12,215 bases of DNA from an uncultured Prevotella sp. (GTDB lineage Bacteria; Bacteroidota; Bacteroidia; Bacteroidales; Bacteroidaceae), in contig USAI01000075.1 of NCBI GenBank assembly GCA_900552675.1, forward strand, positions 1 through 12,215, read 5' to 3'. A program made the position numbers and the translations under genes. The notes below the pieces were generated by a model. It had not been told where the DNA came from. It was given only the letters and a program-made list of their open reading frames with translations, and did no database searches. Below, one piece after another: positions 6,654 to 12,215 of this stretch (within the stretch, counting starts at the first letter, position 1; each line of letters begins with the position of its first letter).

Positions 6654-7670
6654 CTATTGATTATCTTTATTAATCAGATTTACAACCACTTTCACCATCA
6701 CATCTTTCTCTTCTGTGCGGCTCTCGGCAATCATCAGCGTGAGGGCGACGAGGGTGTTGTCTGCTATTCGTTTATGCCCGTCCAGACCATAAAGTATGCC
6801 ATTCTTTTCCATGAACCAAAGGAAGAGCATGGCAGCAATACGTTTGTTGCCATCGCTGAAAGAATGGTTCTTCACCACGAGATACAGCAACATGGCTGCC
6901 TTTTCTTCTACCGATGGATATAGGTCTTCACCGCCAAAAGTCTGATATATCTGCCCTATGCTGCTTCTGAAAGAATCATCTTTCTCATTTGCAAACCATC
7001 GACTTTCGCCAAATTTCACTTTCAAGGCGTTGATGGCATCCATGGCATTCTCGTAGGTGGCGTGGAAAATTCCCTCCTTGGTTGTCTTCTCTACGCCCAA
7101 TGCCTGATAGTCGTAGCGGTCGAGCGTGTCGAGGGCATAGACATAATCGGTGATTACACTGAACAGTCCTGAGTATTCTCCTTCCGAAACCTTGTCTTGG
7201 AGAGTGAGAGCTCGCGACATCAACCGGACCACATCCTTCAATTCATCATAGTGGTCGAGGCGACGTTGGTCTATGGCATAGCCTCTGATGAGATACTGTT
7301 TCAATATGCTATTAGCCCATTTTCTGAAAAGAATTCCATTCCGGCTTTTCACTCTATACCCAACAGAAATAATCATATCAAGATTATAGTAATCTATTTT
7401 CTGCATCTGGGTATATCCCTCTTTTCTGCCATATTTCTTGGGTGTCGCAAATTTTGCGACTACCGACTCTCCTTCTAGTTCTTCCCTCAATGCATTATTG
7501 ATATGCTTTGCTATTGTCTTATAGTCTCTGCCATAAAGTTGAGCGATTTGCTCTCTATTAAGCCACACGGTATCTTTCTCCAACTTTACTTCAAGTTGGG
7601 TGTTGCCATCATCAGTCGTATATAGAACGATAGACGAACCATTATTTGCAACAATTCTATTCTCAGTCAT
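6654..7670 (-). CDS. RhuM-Fic/Doc fusion protein
   Basis: 338 residues in two parts. Residues about 1-150 form a RhuM-like domain (WLNREQIAQLYGRDYKTIAKHI at 36-57 looks like a helix-turn-helix; DMIISVGYRVKSRNGILFRKWA at 98-119 and RGYAIDQRRL at 129-138 are typical of RhuM/KilA-N-like proteins). Residues about 165-335 form a Fic-fold domain whose active loop is HSFSDGNKR (269-277). The lysine in GNKR puts it with Doc, which phosphorylates EF-Tu, rather than with AMPylating Fic proteins (GNGR). The catalytic histidine, aspartate and arginine are all present. I see no [ST]xxxE[GN] inhibitory helix and no neighbouring Phd-like antitoxin. The ATG at 7668-7670 follows AAGGAG/AGGAT in the end of the WYL gene, 2 bases after its stop. 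The likely role is a toxin or abortive-infection effector in the operon. The target is inferred from family only. Confidence 0.85.
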   Translation of the reverse strand: MTENRIVANNGSSIVLYTTDDGNTQLEVKLEKDTVWLNREQIAQLYGRDYKTIAKHINNALREELEGESVVAKFATPKKYGRKEGYTQMQKIDYYNLDMIISVGYRVKSRNGILFRKWANSILKQYLIRGYAIDQRRLDHYDELKDVVRLMSRALTLQDKVSEGEYSGLFSVITDYVYALDTLDRYDYQALGVEKTTKEGIFHATYENAMDAINALKVKFGESRWFANEKDDSFRSSIGQIYQTFGGEDLYPSVEEKAAMLLYLVVKNHSFSDGNKRIAAMLFLWFMEKNGILYGLDGHKRIADNTLVALTLMIAESRTEEKDVMVKVVVNLINKDNQ

Positions 7671-7672
7671 AT

Positions 7673-8587
7673 TTATCCTTGCTCCTTATATTGATTCCAC
7701 ATTCTCTTTATCTTCCCAGCAATCTCCTTACGGAGCCAGAGTGGTTCAAGTACTTCAAGATTTTCACCATTCCAAAGCAGTTCCTGCTGGAAGTCGATTG
7801 TTGGTCTGACTTGCAATTCGAAAATGCTGTACCCATCAGTTTGTGCTGTCTCTTGTTGTGACTCATGTAATGGTAAGTCACGGAGATAATTTGCCTGACC
7901 GGAGTTGACCTTGATTCTCACTTTCTCGATATCACACCCATCGCCAGAGATTACACCGATACAACCATCAAAGAATTCCTGTGGGTCGAACTCTTCTGGA
8001 TATTCAAAGGTATGGCTTGAAAGACGGAAGTTCTGTATGCGGTCGAGGCAGAAGACAATATTCTTGCCTGCTGGCCAATTACGTCCCACCATATACCAAC
8101 GCTGACGAAAGAGTTTAACACACAAAGGCATAACGTAATGGTCGCGAGTATCCCCCGTCCAGTAGTTGAAATAGTTGATGTGGATGAAGCGGTTTTTCTT
8201 TATCGCATCCATAACAGGCTCAAGATATTCCCTACCACTTGGCACATTTTCAAGAATAATCCTGTCTTTGATTGATTTGTTTTCAAGGAGCGAATTGCTT
8301 ACAGAAAGCGTACTCAGCAACCATTTCTGGATACTGTCACTCTTCATGTCGTCCACGTTGGCGATGTAGTACCTGTATGGAGCAACCTTTTCACATTCTA
8401 TTGACAAACCAAAGGTGTCAAAGATATTCCATTTCCATTTGTGGAATGTACGCTTCGACATCTCCTCACCACCGCTCAGGTCTACATTGTTCATCCAGCG
8501 GTGGTTCAGTTCCTCGAAGGAAATTTTATGTGCTCGATAGATGGTTTCAACAATCCATACAAGCTTATTTGTTTGATTTAGAGCCAT
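7673..8587 (-). CDS. WYL-domain transcriptional regulator
   Basis: 304 residues from the chosen ATG (8585-8587). An N-terminal winged-helix region (residues about 5-75, containing ISFEELNHRWM, KRTFHKW and NIFDTFGLSIECE then YRYYI) is followed by a WYL domain (about 120-190) with the motif RWYMVGRN at 163-170, and a C-terminal WCX-like portion ending at GKIKRMWNQY. WYL proteins bind nucleotides or nucleic-acid fragments and commonly repress or activate phage-defence operons (BrxR and CapW are well-known cases). The frame is open further upstream to a TTG at 8744-8746, but that stretch is Lys/Arg-rich, unlike the family. Homologues start with a short peptide before a helix such as NKLVWIVETIY. 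First gene of the operon. Two DNA symmetry elements lie upstream and are likely binding sites. Confidence 0.85.
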   Translation of the reverse strand: MALNQTNKLVWIVETIYRAHKISFEELNHRWMNNVDLSGGEEMSKRTFHKWKWNIFDTFGLSIECEKVAPYRYYIANVDDMKSDSIQKWLLSTLSVSNSLLENKSIKDRIILENVPSGREYLEPVMDAIKKNRFIHINYFNYWTGDTRDHYVMPLCVKLFRQRWYMVGRNWPAGKNIVFCLDRIQNFRLSSHTFEYPEEFDPQEFFDGCIGVISGDGCDIEKVRIKVNSGQANYLRDLPLHESQQETAQTDGYSIFELQVRPTIDFQQELLWNGENLEVLEPLWLRKEIAGKIKRMWNQYKEQG

Positions 8588-8626
8588 GGATAATATTACG
8601 TCTTTACATACATAACGTTTTAACTG

Positions 8627-8634
8627 CAAAGCTA
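8627..8634 (-). promoter_or_regulatory. Weak candidate -7 box of the WYL operon
   Basis: TAGCTTTG on the minus strand matches TAnnTTTG and would start transcription near 8621, about 35 nt before the ATG. No TTTG is found 19-21 bp upstream, so the promoter would be weak or need an activator. The 16-bp palindrome would then be centred about 57 bases upstream of the start point. Confidence 0.35.
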
Positions 8635-8670
8635 TTGCTTTTGTATGCCTTTTTTGTTCATACCCGCCTA

Positions 8671-8686
8671 TTCTTTTGCAAAAGAA
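8671..8686. promoter_or_regulatory. Perfect 16-bp palindrome upstream of the WYL gene
   Basis: ttcttttgcaaaagaa is its own reverse complement over all 16 bases and begins 84 bases upstream of the WYL start codon. This is the expected form of a site for a dimeric regulator, and autoregulation by the WYL protein is the obvious hypothesis. It would only code if the rejected upstream TTG were the start. Confidence 0.45.
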
Positions 8687-8743
8687 ACTTTTTTTATATG
8701 TACGTTTTAGCATAACATATAGCACGTTTTCTAAAAAATAAAG

Positions 8744-8787
8744 CAATGATAATCAAACGTTATTACAATGATAATCAAACATTATTA
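8744..8787. repeat. Two tandem 22-bp repeats with palindromic core
   Basis: Units 8744-8765 and 8766-8787 are identical except for one base (g against a at unit position 16). Each contains tgataatca, a 9-base palindrome with a single central base. A partial third unit (caata) follows. The 22-bp period, about two helical turns, would put bound proteins on the same face of the DNA. They lie in the divergent region between the WYL operon and the metalloprotease gene and look like iterated operators. Confidence 0.6.
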
Positions 8788-8971
8788 CAATACTTTCATC
8801 CAATAAAGTAAGAACAGTAGATTTTTGAGGAAAATAAGAGGAGAATAAAAACAGGATGATAACGAAGCCTTTAAGGTTACATTATTTTACCTTTTTTGTT
8901 ATTTACCTTTAAAAAAGTGACACATTATTAAAAAAGAAATAAGCGCAAAGCAACGTATGAGAAGAAATATG

Positions 8972-8979
8972 TAACTTTG
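8972..8979 (+). promoter_or_regulatory. -7 box directly before the metalloprotease start codon
   Basis: TAACTTTG matches TAnnTTTG, and the ATG at 8985 lies only 5 bases further on. Transcription would start at or within a few bases of the ATG, giving a leaderless or near-leaderless mRNA. No TTTG is seen 19-21 bp upstream, so the box is supported by its consensus alone. Confidence 0.45.
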
Positions 8980-8984
8980 CAGCC

Positions 8985-11087
8985 ATGAAAAAGATTTTAC
9001 TCTCTTTGTCGGCACTTCTGCTGACAACAGCCTCATTTGCCATACCGGCACGCCCGGGCATTTGGCGCACCATCACCCTCACAAACGGAACACAAGTAAG
9101 AGCTCAGCTGCAAGGCGACGAGCATCTAAACTATTATGAAGACGCTGAAGGCAATACCTATACCGAAAATGCCGACGGCACCTTCTACGCTTTCAACCTC
9201 AACGAGGCTAAAGAACGCGTAAAAACCCGACTGAACAAAATGCGAGCTACGGCAGCAGCAAAACGTCCGCACCGTGTTATCGGACAGTATGGCAACTATA
9301 CGGGCAAAAAGCGCTGCCTCATCATCTTGGCACAGTTTAGCGATGTCAAGTTTGCGGCAAGTCATGACAACGCTTTCTATACCCGTGTGGCCAACGAAGA
9401 AAACTTTACTTCTCCCGACGGACATCGTGGCAGTGTGCGCGACTATTTCTTGGCACAGAGTAATGGTAAGTTTGAGCTCAACTTCGACATCGCTGGCCCT
9501 TACACCATGCCTCACAGCGCAAGCTATTATGGTAGCAATTCGCCCAGCTCTGATGCCAAAGCCAGCGAAATGATTGCCACCGCTTGCAAGATGGCTAATG
9601 CCGATGGCGTCGACTTTTCTAAATACGACTGGGAGGGCGATGGCAATGTCGACATGGTGTTTGTGATCTATGCTGGCTATGGCGAAGCCACTTCAACCAA
9701 ACGGCCTGACGTGATATGGCCGCACCAGTATGAGCTGGACTATACGGGCAACGCCCTCAACCTTAATGGCAAGTATGTAAACGTGTATGCTTGCAGCAAC
9801 GAGATTGACGAAATAAACGATACGGGCAAACCTCACGTGCAAGGCATTGGAGCCATTTGTCACGAGTTTTCACACTGTCTGGGCTTCCCCGACTTGTACG
9901 ACACGGGCACAGCAGGACGCTTCGGCATGGGACACTTCGACCTAATGTGCCAAGGCAGCTACAACGGCGACACCTTCCGCCCCGCAGGTTATAGCAGCTA
10001 TGAAAAATGGATGGCAGGATGGATCACCCCCATCGAACTGTCTGACGAAGATAAGCAGATTAGCAACATGAAGGCTATCTCAGACAACGGCGAAGCCTAC
10101 ATCATATACAACCAGCGCAACCGCGACGAATATTATCTGCTGGAAAACCGCCAGCACATAGGATGGGACGATGCACTGCCAGGCACTGGCCTTCAGATTT
10201 CGCACGTCGACTACGACCCCACCAGTTGGGAGTATAACCGCGTGAACGCCGAAGACCACCAGCGTTTCACCATCTTTCATGCCGACGACCTGGCAGGCAT
10301 CAATAACGAGAATAACGACTTGTATCCTTACAAAGATAACAACAGCCTGACCAACAATAGCGTCCCCGCCGCCACACTACATAACAGCAACATTGACGGC
10401 ACACTGATGATGAACCGTGGCGTAACAAACATCACACAAAACGCTGACGGCACCATGTCGTTTAACTATGAACACATCTCAAAGACGCTTACCCCTGAGA
10501 AAACTGAAGAGATTGTGTTTACAGAAACCTTTGCACGATGCAGTGGAGAAGGTGGCAACGGCTCTACCCCGATCTTTGGTGGCGCTGTAGGTAGCGGCAC
10601 CTTCCAGTCAGACATCACAGGATGGACCAGCACCGCACGAATGTATGGCGGCTATAAGTGTGCCAAATTCGGACGTCCCAGCGATAAAAAAGTGTCGGTA
10701 ACATCGCCCACCTTCGTTCTGAATGGCAAAGGCAAAGTAAAAGTATCGGTGGCTCCGTGGGCCAGCAATGCGCAAACACTAACACTGAGCACTGCAGCAG
10801 GAACACTCGGCACCTACACCCTTGAGAACACCAAGTGGAACGAGATTACTGCCGATATCACAGGTAGCGGCAGCACAAAACTCACCTTTACCACCAACGG
10901 CCGCTTATGGATAAACGAGGTGTCGATCACAGCATTGCTTGAAACAGGCATTGACAACGTGGTTAATGAGAACGTACGTCCTGCCGACAACCGCATCTAT
11001 ACGCTGGGCGGACAGTATGTGGGCACACAGCTCAGCAGTCTGCCAAAAGGCATCTACGTGATGGGTGGCAAGAAGATTGTAAAATAA
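8985..11087 (+). CDS. Secreted M6-family metalloprotease
   Basis: 700 residues. A signal peptide (MKKILLSLSALLLTTASFA, cleavage probably after A19) is followed by a propeptide-like N-terminal part (about 20-105). The M6 (immune inhibitor A-like) catalytic domain (about 107-500) has the zinc site HEFSHCLGFPD at 293-303 (His293, Glu294, His297) and the acidic motif WEGDGNVDMVFVIYAG (216-231), typical of the family and probably calcium-binding. A beta-sandwich-like module (about 505-650) follows, then a C-terminal tail NRIYTLGGQ...LPKGIYVMGGKKIVK (669-700), the short Bacteroidetes module resembling type IX secretion sorting tails. The protein is expected to be exported across the inner membrane and to end up at the surface or outside, cleaving host or dietary proteins. 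Its base composition matches the housekeeping flanks. It starts right after its -7 box, and 36 bases separate it from the next gene. Confidence 0.9.
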   Translation: MKKILLSLSALLLTTASFAIPARPGIWRTITLTNGTQVRAQLQGDEHLNYYEDAEGNTYTENADGTFYAFNLNEAKERVKTRLNKMRATAAAKRPHRVIGQYGNYTGKKRCLIILAQFSDVKFAASHDNAFYTRVANEENFTSPDGHRGSVRDYFLAQSNGKFELNFDIAGPYTMPHSASYYGSNSPSSDAKASEMIATACKMANADGVDFSKYDWEGDGNVDMVFVIYAGYGEATSTKRPDVIWPHQYELDYTGNALNLNGKYVNVYACSNEIDEINDTGKPHVQGIGAICHEFSHCLGFPDLYDTGTAGRFGMGHFDLMCQGSYNGDTFRPAGYSSYEKWMAGWITPIELSDEDKQISNMKAISDNGEAYIIYNQRNRDEYYLLENRQHIGWDDALPGTGLQISHVDYDPTSWEYNRVNAEDHQRFTIFHADDLAGINNENNDLYPYKDNNSLTNNSVPAATLHNSNIDGTLMMNRGVTNITQNADGTMSFNYEHISKTLTPEKTEEIVFTETFARCSGEGGNGSTPIFGGAVGSGTFQSDITGWTSTARMYGGYKCAKFGRPSDKKVSVTSPTFVLNGKGKVKVSVAPWASNAQTLTLSTAAGTLGTYTLENTKWNEITADITGSGSTKLTFTTNGRLWINEVSITALLETGIDNVVNENVRPADNRIYTLGGQYVGTQLSSLPKGIYVMGGKKIVK

Positions 11088-11123
11088 AGCAATTAGAAAC
11101 ATAACGCGACAAGAATAAGCATC

Positions 11124-12071
11124 ATGACGGAAAACAGAATAACAAAACTCTTCGGCATACAATACCCCATCATACAGGGAGGTATGGTATGGTGCAGCGG
11201 ATGGCGACTGGCGGCTGCCGTGAGCAACGCTGGCGGACTGGGGTTGCTGGGTGCGGGCTCTATGCACCCTGAAACACTTGTTGAGCACATTCATAAACTG
11301 AAAGCGGCCACCAACAAGCCGTGGGGCGTGAACGTGCCGCTGATGTATCCTGAGATTGACCGTCTGATGCAAATTCTGGTCGACGAACAGGTGCGCATCG
11401 TATTTACCTCGGCAGGCAGCCCCAAAAAATACACCGCCTTTCTGCACGAAGCTGGCATAACAGTGGTGCACGTGGTGCCCAGCAGCAAGCTGGCCATCAA
11501 GTGCGAACAGGCAGGCGTTGATGCCATCGTAGCGGAAGGCTTTGAGGCTGGCGGACACAACGGCAAGGAAGAAACCACCACCCTATCGCTCATACCTGCC
11601 GTATGTCAGGCTGTACAGCTGCCCATCATAGCGGCAGGAGGCATTGCCTGCGGACAACAGGTGCTGGCTGCCATGGCTATGGGCGCTGAAGGCGTGCAGA
11701 TGGGCACCGTGTTTGCCCTCAGTGCCGAGAGCTCGGCCAGCGATGCCTTTAAGCAGCGCTGCATAGCGGCAGGCGAAGGTGGCACCATGCTGTGCCTAAA
11801 AGCCCTCTCGCCCACCCGTTTGGTGCGCAACGCGCTGTATGACCGTATAGCCAAGGCCGAAGCTGAGGGGCAGAACGATGCCGAGCAGCTACGCCAAATA
11901 TTGGGCACAGCAGCTGCTAAACGTGGCATTTTTGAAGGCGATATCGACAATGGCGAATTAGAGATAGGGCAAAGTGCTGCTTATGTAAAAGAGGTGTTGC
12001 CCACTGCTACCATCATGCAACAAATAATTCTGCAATATGATGAAGCAAAGAAACGTTTAGCAATGATGTAA
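11124..12071 (+). CDS. FabK/nitronate monooxygenase-like flavoprotein
   Basis: 315 residues, FMN-dependent TIM-barrel protein of the 2-nitropropane dioxygenase/enoyl-ACP reductase II family. Visible motifs are the N-terminal YPIIQGGMVWCSG (14-26), SNAGGLGLLGAGS (34-46), the family signature EGFEAGGHNG (138-147, with His145 in the active-site position), the phosphate-binding IAAGGIACG (169-177), and GAEGVQMGTVF (187-197). Two activities occur in this family: FabK reduces enoyl-ACP in fatty-acid synthesis, while NMO oxidises nitronates. The motif pattern and length fit both, and a Bacteroidales genome often carries such a gene as its enoyl-ACP reductase. The ATG at 11124 lies 36 bases after the metalloprotease stop with no promoter I can see between them, so it may be co-transcribed, although the functions look unrelated. 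Confidence 0.85.
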   Translation: MTENRITKLFGIQYPIIQGGMVWCSGWRLAAAVSNAGGLGLLGAGSMHPETLVEHIHKLKAATNKPWGVNVPLMYPEIDRLMQILVDEQVRIVFTSAGSPKKYTAFLHEAGITVVHVVPSSKLAIKCEQAGVDAIVAEGFEAGGHNGKEETTTLSLIPAVCQAVQLPIIAAGGIACGQQVLAAMAMGAEGVQMGTVFALSAESSASDAFKQRCIAAGEGGTMLCLKALSPTRLVRNALYDRIAKAEAEGQNDAEQLRQILGTAAAKRGIFEGDIDNGELEIGQSAAYVKEVLPTATIMQQIILQYDEAKKRLAMM

Positions 12072-12077
12072 TCATCT

Positions 12078-12141
12078 AATTGTTAAAGCACAACGTCACA
12101 GATATTCAGGCTCAGATATTATTGTTGTGTTTTTAACAATT
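12078..12141 (+). terminator. Long hairpin after the FabK-like gene
   Basis: aattgttaaa (12078-12087) pairs with tttaacaatt (12132-12141), and cacaac (12089-12094) pairs with gttgtg (12124-12129), with a 1-by-2 internal loop between them, giving a 16-bp stem around 29 bases. It starts 6 bases after the stop codon at 12071. It probably ends the transcript, although the 3' side is followed by taataata rather than a pure T run. The loop holds two copies of cagatatt (12099-12106 and 12113-12120). Confidence 0.45.
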
Positions 12142-12215
12142 TAATAATATATTATTGCGAGTATAAATTTTTATCGAAACGGATGCACCCTCCAAGTAGG
12201 ACGGTGGCCTCCGTG
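12142..12215. other. Unassigned end of window
   Basis: An AT-rich stretch (12142-12178) changes abruptly to a GC-rich one from about 12179 to the window end. A short frame opens at ATG 12183 (MHPPSRTVASV) and runs off the window. No ribosome-binding site or family resemblance supports it. The GC-rich part could also be the beginning of a structured RNA or of a repeat, and I cannot decide. Confidence 0.3.

Larger units (their letters stand above)
8588..8984. other. Divergent intergenic region between the WYL operon and the metalloprotease gene
   Basis: This 397-bp AT-rich stretch has no credible gene. It holds the candidate -7 box, the 16-bp palindrome, the tandem 22-bp repeats, and the -7 box of the metalloprotease gene, all listed separately. 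The part from about 8788 to 8970 is A/T-rich with short runs of A and T. Weak complementarity between tttaaggt and acctttaaa near 8868-8915 is too imperfect to call a terminator. Confidence 0.7.

Noticed and set aside
8588..8746. N-terminal extension of the WYL protein from the TTG at 8744-8746
   Set aside because: The extra 53 residues are Lys/Arg/Phe-rich and unlike the family. The downstream ATG at 8585-8587 gives the usual WYL start, and the extension would overlap the palindrome and candidate promoter.
8744..8793. CRISPR array
   Set aside because: The two 22-bp repeats are directly adjacent with no spacers, and no cas gene is present.
12183..12215. Start of a new gene (MHPPSRTVASV)
   Set aside because: Only 11 codons are visible, with no ribosome-binding site and no family resemblance.

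Overview
The window looks like a chromosomal segment of a Prevotella-like member of the Bacteroidales. The evidence is threefold. Several promoters fit the Bacteroidetes pattern (TTTG, about 19 bp, TAnnTTTG) and there is little Shine-Dalgarno use in the flanking genes. A secreted M6 metalloprotease ends in the short C-terminal module (YTLGGQ...LPKGIYVMGGKKIVK) common in Prevotella and relatives. The other conserved genes (NspC, OPT transporter, FabK/NMO-like flavoprotein, tRNA-Gly) are typical of that order. No species can be named from the sequence alone.

Layout. (1) Positions 1-3543, minus strand: the 5' part of a tRNA-Gly(GCC) with its own promoter, a long hairpin, then an operon of an OPT-family transporter followed by carboxynorspermidine/carboxyspermidine decarboxylase (nspC). 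The operon is read from a good promoter at 3513-3543 that contains a 17-bp palindrome. (2) Positions about 3544-4286: a gene-free, AT-rich scar. It holds a 145-bp inverted-ended (MITE-like) segment, a 20-bp piece identical to part of the WYL gene 4.6 kb away, a 306-bp dead insertion sequence (probably IS982 family) with 16-bp terminal repeats and a 6-bp near-perfect target duplication, and a 9-bp-stem hairpin. (3) Positions 4287-8587, minus strand: a tight three-gene operon with 2- and 3-bp gaps. In order of transcription it encodes a WYL-domain regulator, a RhuM-Fic/Doc fusion protein, and a large DUF262-HNH (GmrSD-like) protein. (4) Positions 8588-8984: a regulatory-looking divergent region with a perfect 16-bp palindrome and two tandem 22-bp repeats. 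(5) Positions 8985-12071, plus strand: a secreted M6 metalloprotease and a FabK/nitronate monooxygenase-like flavoprotein, then a hairpin.

Interpretation. Regions 2-4 are visibly AT-richer than the flanks (a 60-base hand count gives about 33% G+C at 4801-4860 against about 57% at 601-660) and carry insertion-sequence debris, so they look like a horizontally acquired accessory island set between housekeeping genes. The three-gene operon is the most interesting part. It combines a sensor/repressor of the type that controls phage-defence loci, a predicted AMPylating or phosphorylating Doc-type toxin fused to a RhuM domain, and a nuclease of the type IV restriction (GmrSD) type. I infer a self-regulated anti-phage or anti-plasmid defence module. 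The components are known families, but I do not know this exact three-part operon as a named system.
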